Virus record (IMG/VR): IMGVR_UViG_3300037882_001749
Location: 1-44,784 of that record
Strand: one strand, 5' to 3'
Length of the DNA stretch: 44,784 bases
Source of the DNA: a virus
Below the pieces are notes generated by a model. It ran no database searches, had not been told where the DNA came from, and saw nothing but the letters and a program-made list of their open reading frames with translations. Positions 34,609 to 40,765 of this stretch are shown here, piece by piece. Each line of letters begins with the position of its first letter. Within the stretch, counting starts at the first letter, position 1. A program made the translations under genes and the position numbers.

Positions 34609-34917
34609 ATGAACACACCAGAACACAAGATCGCAGTCACTGTCCGTTATCTAGGGCCAACTAACTTCAGGGAATCACGCGTTGCTCTCAATCTTCCACG
34701 GTGGGATGCCAGAAAGGTTGTCGCATGGAATTACGAAAACGTCGCATGGAATTACGAAAACGACACTGACAGTTCAAAGCAGGCTCTTGCTTGGTTTGAG
34801 TCTCAATCTATCACTCCTGATACTTACCTTGAGTTGCCGGAATGCTATGTCTTTGCCTTTCCTTGGTCTCAGCTCGACGCAGTCTTAAAAGCTTTCGGCG
34901 TGGAGGTTGCCAAATGA
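34609..34917 (+). CDS. Hypothetical protein with tandem-duplicated AWNYEN, 102 aa
   Basis: Starts MNTPEHKIAVTVRYLGPTNF. A 21-bp unit is exactly duplicated at 34720-34761, giving VAWNYENVAWNYEN; the rest reads DSSKQALAWFESQSIT and ends WSQLDAVLKAFGVEVAK. It is the first gene of a six-gene operon in which adjoining genes overlap by a few bases. I do not recognise a family, though the general pattern of small phage proteins with a repeated aromatic unit is common. The duplication looks recent because both DNA copies are identical. Confidence 0.72.
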   Translation: MNTPEHKIAVTVRYLGPTNFRESRVALNLPRWDARKVVAWNYENVAWNYENDTDSSKQALAWFESQSITPDTYLELPECYVFAFPWSQLDAVLKAFGVEVAK

Positions 34918-35189
34918 GCACGACACAGCACACGCCCGGACCTTGGCTGTGCGCGCGGACGGGAAACGTCTTAGATCGTCGCGGGTGCATAGTCGCACAG
35001 ATCAAGCCAATGCCCGGCAACGACCCGGAAGAGCAAATAGCCAACGCCCGCCTGATTGCAGCCGCGCCGGAGCTTTTAGATGCCTGCAAGCGCATGGCAT
35101 CTTTTCTTCAGCAACACAGCTTCCCAGAAATTCAGGGGATTGCTTGTGATGTATTTCAGGCAATAGCCAAAGCGGAGCGTAAAGCATGA
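34914..35189 (+). CDS. Small phage protein of the HTPGPW family, 91 aa
   Basis: MSTTQHTPGPWLCARTGNVL followed by NARLIAAAPELLDACKRMAS: the N-terminal HTPGPW and the ANARLIAAAPELL motif are characteristic of a very common phage and prophage family of unknown function. The ATG overlaps the previous stop (ATGA), deciding the start over a longer frame. Its TGA overlaps the next ATG. Confidence 0.85.
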   Translation: MSTTQHTPGPWLCARTGNVLDRRGCIVAQIKPMPGNDPEEQIANARLIAAAPELLDACKRMASFLQQHSFPEIQGIACDVFQAIAKAERKA

Positions 35190-35392
35190 GCGTTAATCAG
35201 CCTCCTAAAACCTGTTTTTCGCTCCTTCCTGAGTCTCAGGAATGGGAGGAGCTTAACCAACTAGCCAAGCTATGCGGACACGAATCTATAGTTCGTTATC
35301 TCCATAATTCCCTAAAATGGGCCTCCCCCGTTTCTGCGGTTCGCTCCGAACTTATTTCAAATCTTAAATCATCAAACAAATCCCATGCCTGA
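35186..35392 (+). CDS. Hypothetical small protein, 68 aa
   Basis: MSVNQPPKTCFSLLPESQEW... helical, with Trp and Leu-rich segment (ELNQLAKLCGHESIVRYLHN). No known family. It overlaps both neighbours: ATGA with the upstream gene, and eight bases with the downstream short membrane protein. Coupled translation is likely. Confidence 0.7.
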   Translation: MSVNQPPKTCFSLLPESQEWEELNQLAKLCGHESIVRYLHNSLKWASPVSAVRSELISNLKSSNKSHA

Positions 35393-35516
35393 CATCATCC
35401 TTATTGCCCTAGGTTTTTTCCTAGGGATATGGGCTCTCAAAGCCTTCAACTCATCTACTCAAGATTACCCAAACCCAAACACCCGCCATTTTGGCGATGA
35501 TCCATCCCAAAAATGA
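35385..35516 (+). CDS. Tiny single-pass membrane protein, 43 aa
   Basis: Reads MPDIILIALGFFLGIWALKA and then a hydrophilic tail FNSSTQDYPNPNTRHFGDD. One transmembrane segment covers about residues 4-18. The ATG overlaps the previous stop (ATGCCTGA) and the TGA overlaps the next ATG (ATGA), so the overlap chain of the operon supports its reality despite the small size. Function unknown; a membrane-targeted small phage effector is possible. Confidence 0.7.
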   Translation: MPDIILIALGFFLGIWALKAFNSSTQDYPNPNTRHFGDDPSQK

Positions 35517-35875
35517 ACATGAATTCCACTTATTCCGTTACCGAAAAGGCTCTCAACCTAATCGCTGCATTAGAAAACGATCCTGCTCTTTTACGAGAGC
35601 TTCAATTTTACCATTCAGATCGTTGGCTAGCAGCCTGCGGAGCACAGCGAGAAATTGATACCCTTAAAAAGGAGGTTGATGCGCTTGAAGACGAAGCAGC
35701 TAAAAAAAGCGACATCATCGATGAGTACGAGCACTTAACCGGCCCTAACCTCATAAGCCTTTTGGGGTATGCCAAATTCCACCTTGAATCTGTTGGATAT
35801 ACGGAAATGGCCAAACATTTCGATAAAGCTATGAATCAGCTTCATTTCCATAATCCAAGGAATCATTCAAAATGA
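35513..35875 (+). CDS. Helical hypothetical protein, 120 aa
   Basis: Begins MNMNSTYSVTEKALNLIAAL. A coiled-coil stretch occupies about residues 45-72 (REIDTLKKEVDALEDEAAKK). The C-terminal part is rich in His and aromatics (YAKFHLESVGYTEMAKHFDK). No family recognised. Overlaps both neighbours by four bases. Confidence 0.75.
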   Translation: MNMNSTYSVTEKALNLIAALENDPALLRELQFYHSDRWLAACGAQREIDTLKKEVDALEDEAAKKSDIIDEYEHLTGPNLISLLGYAKFHLESVGYTEMAKHFDKAMNQLHFHNPRNHSK

Positions 35876-36213
35876 GCGAACCTAGCGAATCCAAAGGGGA
35901 GATATTGTTTCACTCGCTTTCTCCGCATGAAAAGCAATTAGTTGCTAAAGCTGCATTGCGCGCTTTTTTAAAAGAGCGACAAGCTAGATCGACTCCAAAA
36001 AAGACAGAAGGGAACAGACTACCGTCAAAAAGGGAGGCTATCAAACGAGGAATAGCCGCCTATTGGGAAAAAGAAATGGCCAGACGAGCAGAGGCTAAAG
36101 CTAGTGGCCTTGCAGATTGCGAACGCCTTTTGCGTGGCGCTGACCGGTTAGCGGAATCAGAAGCCATATTTAAAAATATGGTAAAAGCCAAAGGCTATCC
36201 ATTGGTTGACTAA
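35872..36213 (+). CDS. Basic helical hypothetical protein, 113 aa
   Basis: Lys/Arg/Glu-rich (KAALRAFLKERQARSTPKKT; REAIKRGIAAYWEKEMARRA). No catalytic motif. It closes the rightward operon and abuts, convergently, the HNH gene with no intervening bases. A nucleic-acid-binding role is possible from composition only. Confidence 0.7.
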   Translation: MSEPSESKGEILFHSLSPHEKQLVAKAALRAFLKERQARSTPKKTEGNRLPSKREAIKRGIAAYWEKEMARRAEAKASGLADCERLLRGADRLAESEAIFKNMVKAKGYPLVD

Positions 36214-36480
36214 CTAGACGAGCAACCCTAGCTTTCTTGCTTTTGATGGATTCGAGTGAATCCAATCATGGCACGGGCGGCAAACAGCAATCCAAGTCTC
36301 TTCATTGAGATAATTGCCGTTTAGCCGCCCTTTTTTATGATGTACGTCTCTGGATTTTGAAACTTTGCATATTTCGCAGAGCGCATTTCTATCTAAAAAT
36401 AGACCGCGCTTTTTGCTGTAAACTTTAATTTCTTGCGCGCGTTTTTCAGAAACCCTGCGCAATGGTATTTTGCGTTTCAT
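36214..36480 (-). CDS. HNH endonuclease-like protein, 88 aa
   Basis: Compact HNH fold: CEIC knuckle, DVHHKKGRLNGNYLNEETW (double His of the HNH motif), then VCRPCHDWIHSNP with the second Cys pair and the final His. The N-terminal ~30 residues are basic. Phage HNH proteins nick or cut DNA, often aiding terminase; here it lies apart from the terminase genes, next to the cassette block. Whether free-standing homing-type or packaging-related cannot be told. Confidence 0.85.
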   Translation of the reverse strand: MKRKIPLRRVSEKRAQEIKVYSKKRGLFLDRNALCEICKVSKSRDVHHKKGRLNGNYLNEETWIAVCRPCHDWIHSNPSKARKLGLLV

Positions 36481-36515
36481 GTGACTTGTCTTTTAGACTT
36501 GGCAAGTAGTGCGAA

Positions 36516-36800
36516 CTATTTGTTCGGCAAAACCACATGCTTTCCGTGATTGTCAGCAGGACCGATGAGCTTGGCTTTTTCCGCGATTTCAAGGAGCGCG
36601 CATGCATGGTTGTATCCGATGCGAAGCTTTAGCTGGATTCGCGAAACGCCGACGGCAGTTTCTCCATTTATCACATCCAAGAAGGCGGGCGCACGCTCTA
36701 CCGCATCGCGTTCGCGTGGGCTTAAGTCGATCCCGCCGAACCAGTCGCTAGTGACAACAGCGGGGATTGTCCCGCGGGCTTGAGTTGATGGTGTATTCAT
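36516..36800 (-). CDS. Stand-alone FtsK gamma-type winged-helix protein on a cassette
   Basis: A 94-residue product. The C-terminal half (AVGVSRIQLKLRIGYNHACA then LLEIAEKAKLIGPADNHGKH) matches the FtsK gamma domain pattern (S-x-x-Q-R-x-L-R-I-G-Y-N-R-A-x-x-L-x-x-x-E-x-x-G-x-I-G-P), which reads KOPS sequences in chromosome translocases. No ATPase is attached. The N-terminal ~25 residues (to SDWFGGI) are encoded by attC-like site D. It may compete with host FtsK or act in phage gene control; unknown. Confidence 0.75.
   Translation of the reverse strand: MNTPSTQARGTIPAVVTSDWFGGIDLSPRERDAVERAPAFLDVINGETAVGVSRIQLKLRIGYNHACALLEIAEKAKLIGPADNHGKHVVLPNK
36522..36528 (-). repeat. Half attC-like box at the end of the middle array
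   Basis: GCCGAAC on the minus strand (plus GTTCGGC) directly at the end of the FtsK-gamma gene. The second arm is missing before the HNH gene, so this looks like the border between cassette array and phage core. Confidence 0.4.
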
Positions 36801-36863
36801 AGTTTTTGAGCTGATTGAGATTATTTGTTTTCGCCCCGCTGCGTCACACCTTGGGTGTTCGGC
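36735..36863 (-). repeat. attC-like site D (between 104-aa and FtsK-gamma genes)
   Basis: Minus strand: GCCGAAC...GACGCAGCGGGG pairs with CCCCGCTGTTGTC...CGACTGGTTCGGC. 129 bp. The start codon of the FtsK-gamma gene (36800) lies in its loop. Confidence 0.65.
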
Positions 36864-37135
36864 AAAGAAGGCCACGGTTGCCAGCGGCGCAGGTCTTCCG
36901 CGCTTTCGTATTCCGTCTCGAACCACGCATCGACCGCGACGCCGTGCCCGTCGCTTTCGCGCTGCACAGACACAGCTGCCCATGCGTTGGATCGTTCACA
37001 CCACGTCGCCATGACCGGCCACGGCCACCCAAAGTCTGCGAGAATCAGCGGGCCTTTCGGAGCCGTATGCGCGGGCTGCCAGATTGCCGAATCAGACGGC
37101 ACAGACAACGCTCGGGACTCGGGGGTATTGTTCAT
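36821..37135 (-). CDS. WQP-type small cassette protein (DUF551-like), 104 aa
   Basis: After the leader MNNTPESRALSVPSDSA come IWQPAHTAPKGPLILADFGW and DAWFETEYESAEDLRRWQPW, the pattern of a common phage family whose members start W-x-P-I/A-x-T-A-P-K and end with W-x-P-L/W-P (DUF551-like). The leader is encoded by an attC-like site and occurs again, nearly identical, at 42267 on another protein. The C-terminal tail (LPNTQGVTQRGENK) is also site-encoded. Function of the family is unknown. Confidence 0.7.
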   Translation of the reverse strand: MNNTPESRALSVPSDSAIWQPAHTAPKGPLILADFGWPWPVMATWCERSNAWAAVSVQRESDGHGVAVDAWFETEYESAEDLRRWQPWPSLPNTQGVTQRGENK

Positions 37136-37199
37136 GATTTATCTCCGCTCTTATCGTGTTGGTTGTTCGCCGAGCGCGTCTGACCTTGGTCGTTCGGGC
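37086..37199 (-). repeat. attC-like site C (stop/start overlap inside)
   Basis: Minus strand: GCCCGAACGACCAAGG...CAGACGCGCTCGG pairs with CGAGCGTTGTCTGTG...TCTGATTCGGC; R' is degenerate (ATTCGGC). 114 bp. The stop of the upstream gene and the start of the downstream gene (ATGA, 37132-37135) are both in its loop. Nearly the same sequence occurs at 42205-42316. Confidence 0.65.
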
Positions 37200-37533
37200 A
37201 AAGAAGATATACTTGGTGATCGCACCATTCTCCGTGCCCATGATAGGTGTATTCCGTTTCAATGCGTAGCACGCCGCGCTTCACGAGAGCGTCGAGAGTC
37301 ACCATGCGGATTTGCGGCGTGTCCCACGGAAGATCATCGTTCATCCATCGTCCGCAGGAGTTGAAGCCTTTGCGCCATTCTGCTTCGATTTTTCCGTAGT
37401 GCTGGATTAGTTCCACGGCTGTTCGCATTGCGCACGTTAAGCCCGAACAATCGGTTACAGACAACGACCCGCGCTGTCCGGCTTGCGCCGTTTCAGGGTG
37501 GGCCAGAGTCACGGTTTCAGGATGGAAGGTCAT
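37132..37533 (-). CDS. Cassette protein, 133 aa, winged-helix-like
   Basis: The first ~35 residues (MTFHPETVTLAHPETAQAGQ...) are encoded within attC-like site B. The body may begin at an ATG just past the site (MRTAVELIQHYGKIEAEWRK), the classical cassette layout. It contains PQIRMVTLDALVKRGVLRIE, which looks like a winged-helix recognition region, followed by a His/Cys-rich strand pair (YTYHGHGEWCDHQVYLLC). The tail (PNDQGQTRSANNQ...) is site-encoded. Function unknown. Confidence 0.65.
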   Translation of the reverse strand: MTFHPETVTLAHPETAQAGQRGSLSVTDCSGLTCAMRTAVELIQHYGKIEAEWRKGFNSCGRWMNDDLPWDTPQIRMVTLDALVKRGVLRIETEYTYHGHGEWCDHQVYLLCPNDQGQTRSANNQHDKSGDKS

Positions 37534-37572
37534 AGTGGTTCGGCGGGTCGCGTCTGACCCGAGGCGTTAGCC
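37441..37572 (-). repeat. attC-like site B
   Basis: Minus strand: GGCTAACGCCTCGG...GCGACCCGC pairs with GCGGGTCGTTGTCTG...GTTCGGGC. 132 bp. The end of the 79-aa gene and the annotated start of the 133-aa gene are inside. Confidence 0.65.
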
Positions 37573-37769
37573 AAGGCACGCATTTCGCGCTCGTAGTCAG
37601 GGTTCAGCCAGTCGCGCCGACCCAGCGGAAGGTCGGTCACTATTTGCCGGAGTAGCCAGCGCATACGGTTGTTTTCGCGTTCTAGTTCGCGGATTTTAGC
37701 CGCAAGAATATACTGGGGAGTGGCGGAGCCTGAGTATTCGCCGAAGGCAAGAGCATGTTCGTAGGTCAT
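37530..37769 (-). CDS. Coiled-coil cassette protein, 79 aa
   Basis: MTYEHALAFGEYSGSATPQY followed by a Leu/Arg/Glu helix (KIRELERENNRMRWLLRQIV), then PLGRRDWLNPDYEREMRAL. The ATG lies nine bases after the GTTAGCC box of site A-minus (37778-37784), the classical place for a cassette gene. Its last residues (ASGQTRPAEPL) are site-encoded. Function unknown. Confidence 0.65.
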   Translation of the reverse strand: MTYEHALAFGEYSGSATPQYILAAKIRELERENNRMRWLLRQIVTDLPLGRRDWLNPDYEREMRALANASGQTRPAEPL

Positions 37770-37777
37770 AAAAAGAG

Positions 37778-37895
37778 GGCTAACCAGACGCCAGAGCCAA
37801 CACGGCCAGCGGTCACTTGATTTTCGGTCGTCATACAGGAAGAGGGAGTCATAGGTTATTCGCGCTGGCCGTGCGGCTCAGCTAGAGTGTTAGGC
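37778..37895 (-). repeat. attC-like site (best inverted repeat, 118 bp)
   Basis: Minus strand: GCCTAACACTCTAGC...GAGCCGCACGGCCAGCG pairs with CGCTGGCCGTGTTGGCTC...CTGGTTAGCC. GCCTAAC is a perfect R'' consensus; the gene stop TAA is inside it, as in typical integron cassettes. The 13-bp inner arms ACGGCCAGCG/CGCTGGCCGT are perfect. Confidence 0.75.
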
Positions 37896-38048
37896 ACGGC
37901 CACTCGGAATCATCGAATTAACTAGCCCGACTACCCACGCGGAATACAGCGCGACACCGAGGCCGTTGTGTCCGGCTTTCCAAAGTTGGTATGCGGCTAG
38001 ACCCATAATTCCTCCGACGATTCCGTTGATAATAGATTGTCTGTTCAT
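37890..38048 (-). CDS. Small Gly-rich membrane protein, 52 aa
   Basis: MNRQSIINGIVGGIMGLAAY... and GLGVALYSAWVVGLVNSMIP give two hydrophobic segments. The start at 38048 is preferred over an upstream one because the longer frame adds an unrelated His-rich stretch. The stop is in the GCCTAAC box of the attC-like site. Probably the first cassette gene of the leftward array; function unknown. Confidence 0.6.
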   Translation of the reverse strand: MNRQSIINGIVGGIMGLAAYQLWKAGHNGLGVALYSAWVVGLVNSMIPSGRA

Positions 38049-38131
38049 TGTATGTATTTTTCTATCGTGTACATGTACTTCATTCGAGTGCCTGAATGCT
38101 ACACTATCTGGCACACTTTGTCTGTAGGGGA

Positions 38132-38524
38132 TTACCCTAAATTTGTTCCACGTAGAACAATTTCATCTACCACGACCTCCGTGCGCTCTTCTTCTTTGGT
38201 TTTAACTTTGATTTGGCTAACCTCAATTTTCGTTTGTCCCGGCGCATCTGTAGGTACGCATCCAGCATATCTGCAAAGGTCAACGTGGTACTTTTCGCAG
38301 AGGTTGTCTTCATCGAGCAACCGCCTTCGATAGCTCGTAACGCGCACAAGAAATCGTCTGCTATTTCCTTCTTTAGTTTTGCCCTTTGCCAATGCCCCAT
38401 CCCCAGAACCGCATTCCAACTTGGGACGGCGTGTTTTACCGTGAGCCTCAAAACAGGCAAGTAAGTCGGCGTTGAGTCGTTTAACTGATTCGGATGCATT
38501 CGGTAGTTTTTTAAGGATGCTCAT
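38132..38524 (-). CDS. RusA-like phage protein, 130 aa
   Basis: The stretch VRVTSYRRRLLDEDNLCEKY then VDLCRYAGCVPTDAPGQTKI and EVSQIKVKTKEEERTEVVVD follows a pattern I know from phage RusA-type Holliday junction resolvases and relatives (L-D-x-D-N-L...D-x-L-R-Y-A-G...D-x). A role in resolving replication intermediates is plausible. Start at 38524 overlaps the upstream stop (ATGA). Its end carries the second parS-like 16-mer. Confidence 0.68.
   Translation of the reverse strand: MSILKKLPNASESVKRLNADLLACFEAHGKTRRPKLECGSGDGALAKGKTKEGNSRRFLVRVTSYRRRLLDEDNLCEKYHVDLCRYAGCVPTDAPGQTKIEVSQIKVKTKEEERTEVVVDEIVLRGTNLG
38144..38159. promoter_or_regulatory. parS-like 16-mer, copy 2 (inverse of copy 1)
   Basis: TGTTCCACGTAGAACA, the reverse complement of 33970-33985, located in the last codons of the RusA-like gene. 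See the first copy for caveats. Confidence 0.3.
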
Positions 38525-38817
38525 TGCGCGCCTTTTGGCAGTGATTTTAGGGCTTCTGACCAAGCTGGGTATATCTCGGTATAGGTTTCAACAAAACTAG
38601 CCGTAAAAGTCTTTCCTGACCGTCCTTTGATTGTCACTAGGCAATCAGGGATTGAGCCTATACCATAAGGCTCCTTCGCTTTTATCTCCACCACCTGCCC
38701 GACTATCGCCTTTTCCCTATCCGCGATTAGGTGGGTAACTGTACCCATAGGCTGCATAACAGCTACCTTGAAAAGCAGGTCTTTGAATGGGCTGGGCAAT
38801 AAATCAGTCTGGCTCAT
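38521..38817 (-). CDS. Hypothetical protein, 98 aa
   Basis: MSQTDLLPSPFKDLLFKVAV then MGTVTHLIADREKAIVGQVV and SIPDCLVTIKGRSGKTFTAS: predicted small beta-barrel, possibly an SH3-like or OB-like fold. No family recognised. It overlaps both neighbours by four bases, in a leftward three-gene operon with the SWIM-like and RusA-like genes. Confidence 0.68.
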   Translation of the reverse strand: MSQTDLLPSPFKDLLFKVAVMQPMGTVTHLIADREKAIVGQVVEIKAKEPYGIGSIPDCLVTIKGRSGKTFTASFVETYTEIYPAWSEALKSLPKGAQ

Positions 38818-39089
38818 ATTCCTTTATCCTTTGGGTTTCGTTTGGCTAGTTCTGTGTAAAGGTGAAATTCGTTGTAAAGTCTGGCTGCTTTGACGTGAGC
38901 ACAGGTAGTAGCTGGGTTACTCCATTTCCCCCCTTCCTTGATAGCTTTGGCAACTCCTGTCTGACTCCATTTGCAGCTACATTCCCCAAATCCTTTTCTT
39001 CCTAACAAATCAACTTTGTGTGGAGCATCGGTTGACCTGCTTTCTACCTCAAAGGTAAATGGCTCTCCTTGTAATGGGGTAACTTTCAT
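38814..39089 (-). CDS. SWIM-type zinc finger-like protein, 91 aa
   Basis: GFGECSCKWSQTGVAK and TTCAHVKAARLYNEFHLYTE give a C-x-C ... C-x-H arrangement as in SWIM zinc fingers, here with ~22 residues between the pairs. The N-terminus is beta-type. SWIM fingers bind DNA or proteins; here probably DNA-related because the next genes include a RusA-like protein. First gene of the leftward three-gene operon. Confidence 0.68.
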   Translation of the reverse strand: MKVTPLQGEPFTFEVESRSTDAPHKVDLLGRKGFGECSCKWSQTGVAKAIKEGGKWSNPATTCAHVKAARLYNEFHLYTELAKRNPKDKGI

Positions 39090-39144
39090 TTTGTTTTGGT
39101 ATATTTCATTTTAAGAATGAGTTATAATTAAGGTTTTGGGTTTT

Positions 39145-39158
39145 GTTTGCTTCCCCGA
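39145..39158 (+). repeat. GTTTGCTTCCCCG direct repeat with hairpin, copy 1
   Basis: GTTTGCTTCCCCG followed by a hairpin (CCCC...GGGG) and GCATG. Repeated 101 bp downstream. Confidence 0.45.
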
Positions 39159-39245
39159 CCGCAGCAGGGGACTGCATGGGCGTTTCCCACGATATATTCC
39201 TAACCCTTTGGAAAGCGGTACGGCGGACGCTTTTTCAGTGTTTCT

Positions 39246-39259
39246 GTTTGCTTCCCCGG
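39246..39259 (+). repeat. GTTTGCTTCCCCG direct repeat with hairpin, copy 2
   Basis: Same 13-mer followed by GGACC...GGTCC hairpin and GCATG. Confidence 0.45.
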
Positions 39260-39414
39260 ACCATTGAGGGTCCGCATGACCTGCGCTATTCAGTCCCAAC
39301 AGCTTCACGCAGGATTTTTGAAACACCTATCCTCTGACGAGTATCACGCCTGACGTTGTGGGCGCACGGCTTCCTTTGTTTCCGGGCATTGGTTCGTTCG
39401 ATTATCGCGGCCAA

Positions 39415-39454
39415 TAAAAAACCCGGCTACAGGGTCTAGCTGTAAACCGGGTTT
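39415..39454 (-). terminator. Rho-independent terminator
   Basis: Minus strand: AAACCCGG, TACAG loop CTGTA, CCGGGTT then TTTTATT. It lies downstream of the leftward 78-aa gene (39592-39828), which it would terminate. Confidence 0.85.
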
Positions 39455-39591
39455 CAAATTGAGCGCAGGCCGCTCGGGAAATTGATTCTCGCTTCACCGT
39501 CTAGACCTCGGGAGCGGGGATAGAAATGCTCGGCATTTAGATTCCTTCAAGTCTTTTTTTCAAAAAACTTCATTTCCACTCTCAAAATAAG

Positions 39592-39828
39592 TTATGGGCA
39601 GTTCGGGAAAGCCGTCTTTTGAAACGGGCCTTGGTTGTTTGGCCCTAGCACCTGACCTGCCCCAGCCGGCGTAGCCGTCTCTTGAAATAGCCCGCGCTGG
39701 CGATTACAGCCACGATCTACCGCCTTGAATGGTGAGGACGCAGGCAGGGGCTTAACAAAGCCAGAAAACGATTGCTGATGTGTCTGTGCAGGCCGGAAAA
39801 GCTTAGAGGTGTAGGCTGGTTTGTTCAT
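39592..39828 (-). CDS. Hypothetical protein with internal repeat, 78 aa
   Basis: MNKPAYTSKLFRPAQTHQQS then PLPASSPFKAVDRG and two similar units, RGLFQETATPAG and QGPFQKTAFPNC, encoded by similar DNA. The gene faces the HTH gene at 39977 across a ~150-bp divergent region, and a terminator follows it. No family recognised. An upstream in-frame extension to 39936 is possible but less likely. Confidence 0.5.
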   Translation of the reverse strand: MNKPAYTSKLFRPAQTHQQSFSGFVKPLPASSPFKAVDRGCNRQRGLFQETATPAGAGQVLGPNNQGPFQKTAFPNCP

Positions 39829-39976
39829 GCAACAACTGTAGGAGCGTTTTTCACAGGTAGGCAAGCCGCAAGAAACCATTGTCAACCCATGGCGATTTGT
39901 AGGGGATTCCCTTATTTTAGCATCATTGTGCAGCATTTAGTTGACGCATTACGATGCAAGTGTCTTCGTCCTGTGC
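39829..39976. promoter_or_regulatory. Divergent control region
   Basis: Between a leftward gene and the rightward HTH gene. It contains TTGTAGGGGATTCCCTTA (39896 on), a partial dyad similar to TGTAGGGGATTACCCTAA at 38123 on. Possible operator; -35/-10 not assigned with confidence. Confidence 0.35.
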
Positions 39977-40234
39977 ATGACCGAAGAAACTATCACGAAA
40001 ATAAGCGATGCAGAACAGGCGCGGATCGAACTGGCGATGATCCATAAAAAGCTAGATTTCGCAATCCGCCTTTTAGCAGATGACCGCAGACCCAACATGA
40101 CCAAAGCAGCCTTTGCAAAAAAGGCCGGGGTTCACCGCGCCACAGTCAATCGGTGGATTCAGAAGGGCCTTCTTCGCATGGTAAACGGGCGCATACCGCA
40201 TGCAGAACTCAACAAAGTCACCACACACAAGTAA
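39977..40234 (+). CDS. Helix-turn-helix protein, 85 aa
   Basis: MTEETITKISDAEQARIELA... a helical N-terminus, then the MerR/excisionase-like unit MTKAAFAKKAGVHRATVNRW followed by IQKGLLRMVNGRIPHAELNK. The W-I-x-x-G-L...G-R-I-P pattern is that of DNA-binding excisionase-like proteins. It begins the rightward operon. The ATG at 39977 is preferred to an upstream TTG. May control the divergent region. Confidence 0.75.
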   Translation: MTEETITKISDAEQARIELAMIHKKLDFAIRLLADDRRPNMTKAAFAKKAGVHRATVNRWIQKGLLRMVNGRIPHAELNKVTTHK

Positions 40235-40235
40235 C

Positions 40236-40505
40236 ATGAAATCCAACAAAGTACCGGAAAACTTAGCTGAGGCACGGCCTTCATGGTGGACAGCAAATCA
40301 TGAGGCCGCTCTGTCGGCGTTAACTAACGGTTGGCAGTCTGTAGCCAATTTGAAGGAAGAACACTGCGTTGGCAGTTTGGCTTTCTGCGATCTTTGGCTT
40401 GCTGGTTACTGCGAAAAGCAGACTGAGGAGTTTACCCATAAAGACCTTCGCCCCGGGGCCCACATCTTTTACCGCCTACCTAGAACGCTGGCATCAATCG
40501 TTTGA
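40236..40505 (+). CDS. Hypothetical protein, 89 aa
   Basis: MKSNKVPENLAEARPSWWTA then ALSALTNGWQSVANLKEEHC and GYCEKQTEEFTHKDLRPGAH. Possibly winged helix (short strand pair at the end: IFYRLPRTL). One base after the preceding stop. Function unknown. Confidence 0.68.
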   Translation: MKSNKVPENLAEARPSWWTANHEAALSALTNGWQSVANLKEEHCVGSLAFCDLWLAGYCEKQTEEFTHKDLRPGAHIFYRLPRTLASIV

Positions 40506-40519
40506 TTTCCATTTTACCA

Positions 40520-40765
40520 ATGAATGCAAAACTAGACTTTGATTTCATTTATCACCCCGTTGCAGACGGGCAGGACTCATATCTATGCGACTGTTGCCGG
40601 GAGCAGTTTTCCAGTGACCTTTCCCTTTTTGAAATACGGCACGAACGCTTTTCTTCCGTTTGTGAAAACTGCAAAGACATGATCGAGATTGAAGCCAAAG
40701 AAGAGGAAGACGAACGCCATGAACGACTCCGCCGATGCGTGGCCATTAATTCCACCAAAGAATAA
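40520..40765 (+). CDS. Small Cys-rich acidic protein, 81 aa
   Basis: CDCC (about residue 22) and CENCKDM (about residue 51) could bind one zinc, followed by an acidic helix (EIEAKEEEDERHERLRRC). ATG at 40520 preferred over a TTG 18 bases upstream. Function unknown. Confidence 0.65.
   Translation: MNAKLDFDFIYHPVADGQDSYLCDCCREQFSSDLSLFEIRHERFSSVCENCKDMIEIEAKEEEDERHERLRRCVAINSTKE

Larger units (their letters stand above)
39090..39591. other. 502-bp stretch with no confident gene
   Basis: A GTG-started leftward frame at 39111-39326 (71 codons) exists but has no recognisable features. The stretch holds two direct repeats with hairpins (39145 and 39246), a TATAAT box at 39122-39127 on the plus strand without a good -35, and a strong terminator (39415-39454). 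A small RNA or control region is plausible. Confidence 0.5.

Noticed and set aside
34720-34761. CRISPR-like repeat
   Set aside because: Only two adjacent 21-bp units without spacers, in frame within a gene.
36825-37364. Plus-strand frame of 179 codons in the middle array
   Set aside because: Shadow: it crosses two minus-strand genes that share leader and trailer patterns with plus-strand cassettes elsewhere.
39145-39300. tRNA-like structure
   Set aside because: Hairpins present but no T-loop, anticodon arm or acceptor stem pattern.
39111-39326. GTG-started leftward frame of 71 codons
   Set aside because: No recognisable features, and it is built across the two direct repeats; kept only as a note in the gene-free stretch.
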